Assembly (NCBI GenBank): GCA_050180235.1 | Contig: JBFXEJ010000140.1 | Coordinates: forward strand, 1 to 13,720 | Reading direction: 5' to 3' | DNA: 13,720 nt | Source: JAABRU01 sp050180235 | Lineage (GTDB): Bacteria; Desulfobacterota; Desulfobacteria; Desulfobacterales; Desulfococcaceae | Shown here: positions 6,328 to 13,666 of the stretch, piece by piece | Layout of the letters: every line of letters begins with the position of its first letter | Position numbering within the stretch: the stretch's first letter is position 1 | The notes under the pieces: generated by a model | What the model saw: only the letters and a program-made list of their open reading frames with translations | Databases searched by the model: none | What the model was told of the DNA's origin: nothing | Translations under genes and position numbers: made by a program

Positions 6328-6391
6328 CCGTCCGCTGCTGACTGCGGATGATAAGATTCTCGGTTATCTGTATGTCAATTTATTGAAATAA
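6311..6391 (+). pseudogene. 3' remnant of a PIN-domain toxin gene
   Basis: In the frame shifted relative to the antitoxin, the DNA encodes LRYDRPLLTADDKILGYLYV followed by NLLK and a TAA at 6389-6391. This is the usual C-terminal end of a PIN-domain (VapC-type) ribonuclease, where the Leu-Thr-x-Asp element carries the last acidic residue of the active site. There is no start or N-terminal half: the frame opens only just after the antitoxin coding region. Roughly 350 bases of toxin gene have therefore been lost, inferred from normal VapC length. Short length makes this call tentative, but the adjacent PIN-type antitoxin supports it. Confidence 0.5.
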
Positions 6392-6410
6392 AAGATAATT
6401 AGCAGTTAAT

Positions 6411-6484
6411 TACATATAATTCTGATGGGTTGCTTTGAATTGAAGAAAAAGGATAATGAGGAAACAGAAAAGACTGAGGAATGA
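6411..6484 (+). promoter_or_regulatory. Candidate -10 box and short upstream reading frame before the methyltransferase gene
   Basis: A perfect TATAAT lies at 6415-6420, about 75 bases before the methyltransferase ATG, but no good -35 box is seen at 16-18 bases upstream. A 19-codon frame (ATG 6425, TGA 6482-6484) sits between the box and the gene and ends nine bases before its start. It has no clear ribosome binding site and may be chance. Confidence 0.3.
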
Positions 6485-6493
6485 AAGAGGAAA

Positions 6494-8242
6494 ATGAACC
6501 AACTGATTTTGGGAGACTGTCTTGAGGTTCTGAAAAAGATGGATGCGGAAAGCATTGATCTGATTTATCTTGATCCGCCATTTTTTTCAAACAGAAATTA
6601 TGAGGTGATCTGGGGAGATGCCGGGGAAAGCAGAAGTTTTCAGGATCGTTGGTCAGGCGGAATTGATCATTATATTGCATGGCTCAAAGAGCGGGCTGCG
6701 GAAATGCACAGGGTTCTGAAATCAACCGGTTCGATTTTTCTGCACTGTGATTACCATGCCAATGCATATATTCGGGTGTATATTCTGGATAAAATATTTG
6801 GAGAACAGAACCTCAGAAATGAAATTATTTGGCAAAGAACAAATGCACATAACGACGCGCGTAAGAGAATGCCGCATTTATGCGATTCCATTTTTTATTA
6901 TACCAAGTCAGATAATTTTCAATACAACACTGTTTTTGGAAAAATTAAAAAGGATTATGAAGAAAAAACTTATCGTTATAAAGATGAACGGGGAAAATAC
7001 AGACTCGGTGATCTAACCGGGCCAAAAACCTCAAAAGGTGAATCAGGCAGGGAATGGCATGGATTCAATCCATCGGATATTGGCAGAAGCTGGGCTGTAC
7101 CCAATAAAATTGTAACAGAGTTAGTTGGTGATCAAAAGTGCAAAAAAATGAAAGTGCTGGAAAAATTGGATTTACTCTATGAAAATGGATATATAATTTT
7201 TTCAAAAACAGGAACACCAAGCGTTAAGAGATATTTGGATTTATCTGAGGGTTCTGTCATTGGTGATTTTTGGAGCGATATTTTCAATGTTCAATCCAAT
7301 GCAAAAGAGCGCATTGGTTATCCCACGCAGAAACCCGAAGCACTGCTTGAAAGGATCATCAACTGTGCATCCAATAAAGGAGACATTGTTTTAGACCCTT
7401 TTGTCGGCGGGGGCACAACCGTAGCAGTTGCGGACAGACTGGAACGTCAGTGGATTGGCATTGATCAGTCCGTATCAGCCATCAAAGTGAGTGAAATGCG
7501 GCTTAACCGGCAGAGCACCCTGTTTTCAAAACCCTTTGTTGTCCAACTGCACAAATACGATTATGACACACTGCGTTACAAAGACGCTTTTGATTTTGAA
7601 ACATGGATTATCGGACAGTACGGCGGATTTGCAAACACAAAGCAGAAAAGCGATTTTGGCACAGACGGAAAAACCGGAGATGGCAGGCCCGTTCAGGTGA
7701 AACGATCTGACAATATTGGCCGCAATGTCATTGACAATTTCAAATCCGCGTGTGAAAGATATGACAAAAAGCTGTTTGAAAAAAACAGGAAAAAGGGAGA
7801 GTCCGCAGGTGTCATTATTGCATTTTCCTTTGGAAAAGGGGCAGTTCAGGAAGTTGCAAGACTGAAAAATGAAGAAAATATCATCATAGAACTTGTCAGG
7901 GTTGATGAAATCATTCCCATTGCCAAAAAACCTGTATTGACTGCATTGTTTCATGATTTGGGAACAGACAAAAAAAACCTGCGGGAAATAGAATTTATTG
8001 CAAAAGGCGAATCAGAATCAGGTATTGAATTTTACGCATGGGACTGGAACTATGATGAACAGAAAGCAGTGTTCAGACCGGAAATTCTCAGAGATAAAGA
8101 GGGAAAGCAGATTCACAAATTCAAAGCAGGAACCCACTGCATAGGCGTAAAAGTTGTGGACAATGACGGATTGGAAAGCATGGAAGTGATAAAGTTAAAG
8201 ATAAACGGAAATATTGAGGAAAAGGAAAAGCATACAGGTTAA
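6494..8242 (+). CDS. Site-specific DNA methyltransferase fused to Mrr-like nuclease and PKD-like domain
   Basis: The 582-aa protein looks like a single-chain restriction-modification enzyme. The N-terminal part is an amino-methyltransferase of the beta arrangement: catalytic motif DPPF at residues 27-30, a variable target-recognition region at about 100-260, then GYPTQKPEALLERII and the S-adenosylmethionine motif DPFVGGGTT at 301-309. Residues 370-470 resemble an Mrr-type PD-(D/E)XK nuclease: DFGTDG (387-392) and PVQVKRS with Gln401-Val-Lys403 as candidate catalytic residues, then NVIDNFKSACERYDKK and GVIIAFSFGKGA. The C-terminal 75 residues read like a PKD fold: WDWNY (516-520), HKFKAGTHCIGVKVVDNDGL. 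ATG 6494 follows GAGG (6486-6489). No separate nuclease or specificity gene is nearby. Whether the nuclease is active, and on methylated or unmethylated DNA, cannot be read from sequence. Confidence 0.88.
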   Translation: MNQLILGDCLEVLKKMDAESIDLIYLDPPFFSNRNYEVIWGDAGESRSFQDRWSGGIDHYIAWLKERAAEMHRVLKSTGSIFLHCDYHANAYIRVYILDKIFGEQNLRNEIIWQRTNAHNDARKRMPHLCDSIFYYTKSDNFQYNTVFGKIKKDYEEKTYRYKDERGKYRLGDLTGPKTSKGESGREWHGFNPSDIGRSWAVPNKIVTELVGDQKCKKMKVLEKLDLLYENGYIIFSKTGTPSVKRYLDLSEGSVIGDFWSDIFNVQSNAKERIGYPTQKPEALLERIINCASNKGDIVLDPFVGGGTTVAVADRLERQWIGIDQSVSAIKVSEMRLNRQSTLFSKPFVVQLHKYDYDTLRYKDAFDFETWIIGQYGGFANTKQKSDFGTDGKTGDGRPVQVKRSDNIGRNVIDNFKSACERYDKKLFEKNRKKGESAGVIIAFSFGKGAVQEVARLKNEENIIIELVRVDEIIPIAKKPVLTALFHDLGTDKKNLREIEFIAKGESESGIEFYAWDWNYDEQKAVFRPEILRDKEGKQIHKFKAGTHCIGVKVVDNDGLESMEVIKLKINGNIEEKEKHTG

Positions 8243-8404
8243 TCAACTGTGAATAAAACACATATCAGATAACTCATGCAGAGCGTTTTCCGGAATATGG
8301 CGACTGAAATATTTTCGGCTGTCCTGTCCCGGACAATCTGCCGGGTAAACCATTACATCATACAGAAAGGAACCAGAACAGATTTGCGTTCGGAAATTAC
8401 AGCC

Positions 8405-9064
8405 ATGACATCGGAAAACACAGAAAAACCAGATACTAAGGACAAAATCGTCAAAAAGAGTGCTCTGCGTGAGAACATAGAGGCCATCCTCATAGCCATT
8501 GTTCTCGCGCTGTTCATCCGCACCTTTGTGGTGCAGGCATTCAAAATCCCCTCAGGCTCCATGAAGGAAACCCTTCAGATTGGGGATCATATCCTGGTGA
8601 ACAAATTCATCTACGGCATCAAAATGCCGTTCACCCAGACGACCCTTATCGCCCTGAAGAATCCGCAGAGGGGGGATATTGCTGTTTTCAAATTTCCCGA
8701 AGACCCGGACAAGGATTTTATCAAACGGGTTATCGGAGTGGCAGGTGATACCATTGAAATTATGGATAAAAAAGTTTTTGTCAACGGAAAACCTGCGGAA
8801 TATGAGCAGGCCGTATTCAAAGATGGGCGGATAATTCCCGGCAATATTCAGCCGCGGGACAATATGAAACTCATAACTGTTCCGGAAGATTCCATTTTTG
8901 TAATGGGGGACAACCGGGATCACAGTTATGACAGCCGGTTCTGGGGATTTGTGAAACTCAGCGCTGTAAAGGGAAAGGCATTCATCATTTACTGGTCCTG
9001 GGACAAAGAGCAGGATTGGCTGCACAGTGTCCGCTGGAACAGGATTGGGGATTTACTCAAATAA
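8405..9064 (+). CDS. lepB: Signal peptidase I
   Basis: LepB is the membrane-bound serine protease that removes signal peptides from exported proteins. With start ATG 8405 the product has 219 residues: a short charged cytoplasmic tail, one membrane segment at about residues 25-43 (IEAILIAIVLALFIRTFVV), then the box B motif IPSGSMKETL with catalytic Ser52. Lys107 in DFIKRVIGVAGD is the general base, and the box E sequence MGDNRDHSYDSRFWG is intact. An in-frame extension to ATG 8276 adds 43 residues without family resemblance, so the later start is preferred, although its ribosome binding site is poor. pyrB follows after 11 bases, suggesting a shared transcript. Confidence 0.94.
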   Translation: MTSENTEKPDTKDKIVKKSALRENIEAILIAIVLALFIRTFVVQAFKIPSGSMKETLQIGDHILVNKFIYGIKMPFTQTTLIALKNPQRGDIAVFKFPEDPDKDFIKRVIGVAGDTIEIMDKKVFVNGKPAEYEQAVFKDGRIIPGNIQPRDNMKLITVPEDSIFVMGDNRDHSYDSRFWGFVKLSAVKGKAFIIYWSWDKEQDWLHSVRWNRIGDLLK

Positions 9065-9075
9065 ACAGGTGATTC

Positions 9076-10014
9076 ATGCAGTTTGGCCGAAAAGATGTTT
9101 TGGATATGGCTTCACTGTCTGCCGAAGAAATCACCATAATTCTGGATACGGCAGAGCGGATGAAGGAAATTTCCCGGCGGCCCGTGAAAAAAGTGCCGAC
9201 TTTGAGAGGACAGACTGTTGTTCTCTTTTTTCATGAGCCAAGCACCCGTACGCGTACCTCTTTTGACATTGCTGCCAAAAGGCTGAGCGCAGACAGCATT
9301 TCCATATCTGCCGGAACCAGCAGCATTGTCAAAGGCGAAACCCTGATTGACACAGCAAGGAATCTGGAGGCCATGAACGCGGATATTATCGTCATGCGCC
9401 ATTCATCATCAGGCGCTCCCTATCTGCTGGCCCCGCTGCTGCGGGCTTCGGTGATTAACGCGGGAGACGGAACCCATGCGCATCCCACCCAGGCTTTGCT
9501 GGATATGATGACCGTGAGGCAGAGAAAAGGCGGTTTTGAAGGACTGCGGATTGCCATTATCGGTGACATTTCCCACAGCCGGGTGGCGAGATCCAATATC
9601 GCAGGATTTACAAAAATGGGAGCCAGTGTAATTGTGGCCGGGCCTCCGACCATGATTCCAAAGGGAATTGAATTCCTGGGAACCGCTGTCACCCATGATA
9701 TGAACGGGGCCATTGAAGGCGCGGATGTGATTATGATGCTGCGGATTCAGAAGGAGCGGCAGAAAGGTTTTCTTTTTCCCACAGAAAGGGAATACTCTAA
9801 TCTGTACGGCCTCAACCGCAGCCGGCTGAAACACGCGAAAAAGGATGTGCTGATTATGCATCCGGGGCCTGTGAACAGGGGAGTTGAACTCTCTCCGGAT
9901 TTGGCTGACGGCCCCTGGTCTGTGATTCTGGATCAGGTGAACAACGGGGTGGCTGTGCGGATGGCTCTGTTATATCTTGTTTCAGGAGGTGCGCACAATG
10001 CAGATACTGATTAA
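9076..10014 (+). CDS. pyrB: Aspartate carbamoyltransferase catalytic subunit
   Basis: PyrB joins carbamoyl phosphate and aspartate to give carbamoylaspartate, the committed step of pyrimidine synthesis in the cytoplasm. The 312-aa protein has the carbamoyl-phosphate loop FHEPSTRTRTSF (STRTR at residues 56-60), the mobile loop lysine Lys86 in VKGETLIDTARNLE, HPTQALLD at 136-143, and HPGPVNRGVE from residue 262 with the aspartate-binding region before it. Length is that of a normal catalytic chain. ATG 9076 follows AGGTGA. No pyrI regulatory gene is seen. The neighbouring dihydroorotase is of class I, so the two may form a noncovalent ATCase-DHOase complex as in Aquifex; this is inference. Confidence 0.97.
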   Translation: MQFGRKDVLDMASLSAEEITIILDTAERMKEISRRPVKKVPTLRGQTVVLFFHEPSTRTRTSFDIAAKRLSADSISISAGTSSIVKGETLIDTARNLEAMNADIIVMRHSSSGAPYLLAPLLRASVINAGDGTHAHPTQALLDMMTVRQRKGGFEGLRIAIIGDISHSRVARSNIAGFTKMGASVIVAGPPTMIPKGIEFLGTAVTHDMNGAIEGADVIMMLRIQKERQKGFLFPTEREYSNLYGLNRSRLKHAKKDVLIMHPGPVNRGVELSPDLADGPWSVILDQVNNGVAVRMALLYLVSGGAHNADTD

Positions 10015-11269
10015 AAACAGCAGGATTATTGATCCGGGCTGCAGGGATGAAATCGCGGATATTCTGACTGAAGATGGAAAGATTGCCGAAATCCGAAAAG
10101 ATATTTCCTCTTCATCAGCGGATCAGATTATTGACGCATCCGGCAGAATTGTCTGCCCCGGCCTGATTGACATGCACGTTCATTTCCGGGAGCCGGGCGA
10201 GGAATACAAGGAAACCATAGAATCCGGCTGCCGTGCTGCTGCACATGGCGGTTTTACGGCTGTCTGCACCATGCCCAATACCAGACCGGTAAATGATAAC
10301 GGCCAGATTACAGAATATATTCTGAAAAAAGCCTCGGAAGCAAACGGGGTAAGGGTATTTCCGGCAGGGGCTGTTTCCCGCGGACTGAACGGAGATGCCC
10401 TGTGTGAATACGGGGAACTCAAAGCCGCGGGGGCAGTGGCCATCACAGATGACGGCAGACCCGTGAAAAACAGCCAGCTTATGCGCCGGGCTATGGAATA
10501 CGCGGGCGGACTCGGTCTGCTGGTTATTTCCCATTCCGAGGATACGGATTTGTCCGAAGGCGGGGCCATGAATGAAGGGGAAACAGCAACCCGGCTGGGA
10601 CTTCCGGGCATTCCCAATGCAGCGGAAAGCATTGCTGTCATGCGGGAAATTGCCCTGTGCGAACTGACCGGGGTTCCTGTGCATATTGCGCATGTCAGCA
10701 CTGCGGAATCGGTTCATGCCATCCGGGATGCCAAACTGCGGGGCGTGCGGGTTACAGCCGAAACCGCTCCCCATTATTTTACTCTCACGGATCAGGCAGT
10801 GGGCGCATACAATACCCTTGCCAAAATGAATCCTCCCCTGCGCACGGAAAAAGACAGACAGGCTGTGCGCAAAGCTCTGGCAGACGGAACCATTGATGCC
10901 ATAGCCACAGATCACGCTCCCCATTCCGTTTTGGAAAAGGAAGTGGAGTTTGACCGTGCGGCCAATGGCATTATCGGGCTGGAAACCTCGCTGGCCCTGA
11001 GTCTGGCTCTGGTAAGGGACGGTGTGCTGACAATTTCCCAACTGATTGAAAAAATGGCAAAAAATCCGGCACGGATACTGGGAACTGAATGCGGTCTTCA
11101 GATTGGAATGAGGGCTGATATTACCATCATTGATCCGGAAAAAATCTGGACAGTGAACCCTGAAAATTTTCAGTCCCGCAGCCGCAATACTCCTTTTGCA
11201 GGCTGGGAGATGAAGGGAAAGGCCGTGCTGACTATGGCTGGCGGGAAAATCATATATTCGGATCTCTGA
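9998..11269 (+). CDS. pyrC: Dihydroorotase, class I
   Basis: PyrC closes carbamoylaspartate to dihydroorotate, the step after PyrB. The start ATG 9998 is chosen over an upstream in-frame GTG at 9977 because AGGAGG (9984-9989) stands eight bases before it; the gene overlaps pyrB by 17 bases. The 423-aa protein is an amidohydrolase with HVHFREPGE (His60, His62), Asp151 in AITDDGRP, His179 in ISHSED, His232 in IAHVSTAES and Asp305 in ATDHAPH. This is the full zinc-ligand set at spacings nearly identical to class I enzymes, so it should be catalytically active and not the inactive PyrC' type. The C-terminal strand domain with GMRADITIIDPEK is complete. Confidence 0.97.
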   Translation: MQILIKNSRIIDPGCRDEIADILTEDGKIAEIRKDISSSSADQIIDASGRIVCPGLIDMHVHFREPGEEYKETIESGCRAAAHGGFTAVCTMPNTRPVNDNGQITEYILKKASEANGVRVFPAGAVSRGLNGDALCEYGELKAAGAVAITDDGRPVKNSQLMRRAMEYAGGLGLLVISHSEDTDLSEGGAMNEGETATRLGLPGIPNAAESIAVMREIALCELTGVPVHIAHVSTAESVHAIRDAKLRGVRVTAETAPHYFTLTDQAVGAYNTLAKMNPPLRTEKDRQAVRKALADGTIDAIATDHAPHSVLEKEVEFDRAANGIIGLETSLALSLALVRDGVLTISQLIEKMAKNPARILGTECGLQIGMRADITIIDPEKIWTVNPENFQSRSRNTPFAGWEMKGKAVLTMAGGKIIYSDL

Positions 11270-11347
11270 TACAGCCCGTGTGTCAGGCAGTTGGTTTTCA
11301 TGTATCAAATCTGCCCCCTTTTCCCCGTTCCTCTTTCCTGAAAACAG

Positions 11348-11375
11348 TTGACATTTTATACGGTTCTGATAATTC
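11348..11375 (+). promoter_or_regulatory. Possible promoter for the acyl-CoA ligase gene
   Basis: TTGACA at 11348-11353 matches the -35 consensus. The best -10 candidates are GATAAT at 11368-11373 (14-base spacer, short) or TAATTC at 11370-11375 (16-base spacer, weak match). It lies in the 279-base gap between pyrC and the ligase gene, about 175 bases upstream of the ligase ATG. Confidence 0.3.
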
Positions 11376-11417
11376 TCCTTTCCACGGAAGATGATCCCGC
11401 AAAAAATCAGAAATCCG

Positions 11418-11486
11418 GTCATTCCGGAAAAAGTGGAAGTCAGAAATATTTTGAAGATACCCAGTTCCAGCTTCCGCCGGAATGAC
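11418..11486. repeat. Inverted repeat element in pyrC-ligase gap
   Basis: GTCATTCCGG (11418-11427) and CCGGAATGAC (11477-11486) are perfect 10-bp inverted repeats, with an inner GGAAG/CTTCC pair (11435-11439/11471-11475). GTCATTCC...GGAATGAC ends are typical of small dispersed palindromic elements in many bacterial chromosomes. No coding capacity is present. Confidence 0.55.
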
Positions 11487-11548
11487 AGAAAACTGAAAAA
11501 AATGATTTTTGCAGGTTCATCACGAAAGGAAAGGAAAAATTATAACCT

Positions 11549-13129
11549 ATGATTATCACGGAAATACTGCGCCGGAACGCAGGATGCTATGAAAAAGAGA
11601 CTGCCCTGATTGAACGGGAGCCTGAAAAAAATATCCGCAAAGAAATCACCTGGGGAGAATTTGACCGTCAGGCTGATGCCATAGCCGCTGCCCTGCGTGT
11701 GCGGGGAATCGGAAAAGGCGACCGGGTGGTTCAACTGATGACCAACTGCATGGAATGGCTGCCCGTGTATTTCGGGATTCTGCGCACCGGAGCCTGGGCA
11801 GTGCCGCTCAATTTCAGATTTCTGTCCCCGGCCATTGCCCGGTGCACACGGATTTCAGAAGCAAAAGCCATTGTTTTCGGAGAGGAATTCATCGGGCGGC
11901 TGGCAGAGGTGAAAGAGGAACTGGATCAAAGCGTCTCCACCTGGATTTTTGCAGGGCCGGAGGAAATCCGTCCGGACTGGGCCGAATCCCTGCGGAAAAT
12001 CACAGAGGAAGACACAGGGGCTTTTCACTGTCCGGAAATCAGTCTTTACGATACGGCTGCGCTGTATTTCACCTCCGGAACCACAGGAAAGCCCAAGGCT
12101 GTGCGTCTGACCCACAGGAATCTGGAATTTGCCTGTTATGCGGAAAACCGGCATCATCTGCAAACCCATGCGGATAATTTTCTCTGTATTCCCCCGCTCT
12201 ATCACACAGGCGCAAAAATGCACTGGTTCGGCAATTTTCTTGTGGGCGCAAAGGCTGTGATTCTCAAGGGGGTGAAACCGAAGTGGATCATGGAGGCTGT
12301 TTCCGAAGAAAAGGCCACTGTGGTGTGGCTGCTGGTTCCCTGGGCGCATGATATTCTCATTGCAATAGAAAACGGTGAAATCCGGCTTGAAGATTACCAA
12401 CTGGATCAGTGGAGACTGATGCATATTGGCGCACAGCCGGTTCCGCCTGCCCTGATCCGGAAATGGAAAGAGATTTTTCCCCATCACGCTTATGACACCA
12501 ATTACGGACTTACCGAGGCCACAGGCCCAGGCTGTGTTCATCTGGGCATGGAAAATATTCACAAAGTCGGGGCCATTGGCGTACCGGGTTTTGACTGGGA
12601 ATGCCGGATTGTCGGACTTGACGGAAAAGCAGTTCCGCCTGGGGAAAAAGGAGAGCTGCTGGTCAAAGGTCCGGGTGTGATGGAAGAGTATTACAAAAAT
12701 CCCGAAGCCACGGCTGCCGTGCTTTCTGCCGGATGGCTCAGCACGGGTGACATTGCCCGCTCGGACGAAGACGGTTTTCTCTGGCTTGTGGATCGGAAAA
12801 AGGATGTCATCATTACAGGCGGAGAGAATATTTTCCCTGTGGAAGTGGAAGATTTTCTTATGAATATTAACACTATACAGGATGTGGCCGTTATCGGCAT
12901 TCCGGATGAGCGTCTGGGGGAAATTGTCGCTGCGGTGGTCAAAGTGAAACCCGGAAAAAAGCTGACAGAAGATGAAATCAGGGAATTCTGCAGGGGACTG
13001 GCCAGGTACAAAAGGCCCCGGAGAATATTTTTTGATGATGTGCCCCGGAACCCCACAGGGAAAATTGAAAAACCCAGACTGCGGAAGAAATACAGGGACA
13101 CAGGGCAGCGGCTGGACATTCGGAATTAA
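11549..13129 (+). CDS. AMP-dependent acyl-CoA ligase (synthetase)
   Basis: The 526-aa protein belongs to the adenylate-forming enzymes that activate a carboxylic acid with ATP and transfer it to coenzyme A. It has the phosphate-binding motif YFTSGTTGKPKAV at residues 173-185, the A5 motif YDTNYGLTE at 315-323, the STGD aspartate (Asp401) followed by DGFLWLVDRKKDVIITGGEN, and the C-terminal PTGK motif with catalytic Lys505. The length is that of medium- or long-chain fatty acid or aromatic acid ligases; the acyl substrate cannot be told from sequence. AAAGGAAAGGA lies about 10 bases before ATG 11549. It has its own gap upstream and a palindrome 26 bases after its stop, so it is probably a single-gene unit. 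Such ligases are abundant in sulfate reducers that oxidise fatty or aromatic acids. Confidence 0.92.
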   Translation: MIITEILRRNAGCYEKETALIEREPEKNIRKEITWGEFDRQADAIAAALRVRGIGKGDRVVQLMTNCMEWLPVYFGILRTGAWAVPLNFRFLSPAIARCTRISEAKAIVFGEEFIGRLAEVKEELDQSVSTWIFAGPEEIRPDWAESLRKITEEDTGAFHCPEISLYDTAALYFTSGTTGKPKAVRLTHRNLEFACYAENRHHLQTHADNFLCIPPLYHTGAKMHWFGNFLVGAKAVILKGVKPKWIMEAVSEEKATVVWLLVPWAHDILIAIENGEIRLEDYQLDQWRLMHIGAQPVPPALIRKWKEIFPHHAYDTNYGLTEATGPGCVHLGMENIHKVGAIGVPGFDWECRIVGLDGKAVPPGEKGELLVKGPGVMEEYYKNPEATAAVLSAGWLSTGDIARSDEDGFLWLVDRKKDVIITGGENIFPVEVEDFLMNINTIQDVAVIGIPDERLGEIVAAVVKVKPGKKLTEDEIREFCRGLARYKRPRRIFFDDVPRNPTGKIEKPRLRKKYRDTGQRLDIRN

Positions 13130-13155
13130 GGGGCAGTATCAAAATAAACTGCTTC

Positions 13156-13188
13156 AAACCCTTAGGGTTTTCAAAACCCTAAGGGTTT
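13156..13188. repeat. Perfect 33-base palindrome after the ligase gene
   Basis: Sixteen bases (13156-13171) pair perfectly with sixteen (13173-13188) around a single central C. Each arm is itself almost palindromic (AAACCCTTAGGGTTT), giving four copies of the AAACCCT/AGGGTTT unit in alternating orientation. The RNA could fold into a strong hairpin ending in a short U stretch, so it may act as terminator for the ligase gene in addition to being a dispersed repeat. Confidence 0.65.
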
Positions 13189-13252
13189 CCGGACATAAAA
13201 ACTGCACAGGTTATTTTGTTACAACCCCTAACAAAGAAAACGGAGGATGGAA

Positions 13253-13462
13253 ATGAAATTTTTTTCTTACACTGCAAAACAGAAATATCAGAGCAGAGAC
13301 TGCCCCGACTGCGGCAAACCTCTCTCAGTCCAGCGTTCCTGACGGAGAACCTATCTGTACTGCAGGTCATGCAGTTCAAGTTATTCAATTGAGCAGTTTG
13401 CCGGGGCCATTGACGATGACATGGAAGAACGTCTGGCAAATATTCCCTGTAACCGGTTATAG
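13253..13462 (+). CDS. Small dual-CXXC zinc-ribbon selenoprotein (TGA read as selenocysteine)
   Basis: ATG 13253 follows a strong GGAGG (13242-13246) with six bases spacing. The frame runs to TAG 13460-13462 and is interrupted once by TGA at 13340-13342. Read through, it gives 69 residues with CPDCG at 17-21, the TGA residue at 30 (QRS-U-RRTYLY), CRSC at 37-40, and a C-terminal part IEQFAGAIDDDMEERLANIP followed by CNRL. Coding character is clear on both sides of the TGA, with no frameshift. I recall a family of small dual-CXXC (seleno)proteins with an acidic tail of this DD.MEERL.NI.CNR type; this should be checked. A hairpin with a SECIS-like apex begins 14 bases after the TGA. The likely role is redox or metal binding, not further defined. 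The alternative is a nonsense-mutated pseudogene. Confidence 0.7.
13356..13378 (+). promoter_or_regulatory. Candidate bacterial SECIS hairpin
   Basis: The stem ACTGCA/TGCAGT (13359-13364/13370-13375) encloses loop GGTCA (13365-13369); past a T-T mismatch it continues with G-C and T-A pairs. The apical sequence TGCAGGTC is the same as in the E. coli fdhF SECIS, where loop G and U contact SelB. The loop begins 22 bases after the TGA, compared with 18 in fdhF, within the usual bacterial range. It lies within the coding sequence, as bacterial SECIS elements do. Confidence 0.65.
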
Positions 13463-13603
13463 TCTTAGGTAGTTTCCGGAAAAGAATATACCGCCAAAGT
13501 ATCAGAAGCTTCCAGCTTTTGCCCTGTGCCTGTGAACTGAACCGGGATATTTATTTTCAGAAATCACCTTATACAAATTCTCCATTGATTTTTTGGTAGT
13601 GGG

Positions 13604-13666
13604 ACTGCTCATACTGATTTTTTTAATATATAAATCAATATGTTATTTATAATCAGTATAAGCAGT
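13604..13666. repeat. AT-rich inverted repeat downstream of the selenoprotein gene
   Basis: Arms 13604-13619 (ACTGCTCATACTGATT) and 13651-13666 (AATCAGTATAAGCAGT) pair at 15 of 16 positions around a 31-base AT-rich loop. It may be a regulatory operator, an element end or a weak structure. The surrounding stretch 13463-13720 holds no convincing gene. Confidence 0.4.

Noticed and set aside
8276..8404. 43-residue N-terminal extension of LepB from ATG 8276
   Set aside because: The extension has no resemblance to signal peptidases and the later ATG gives the normal short cytoplasmic tail before the membrane helix.
10115..11422. 435-codon open frame on the minus strand opposite pyrC
   Set aside because: Its protein has no family character and is Cys/His-rich noise; it mirrors the codon pattern of pyrC, whose catalytic residues are all intact.
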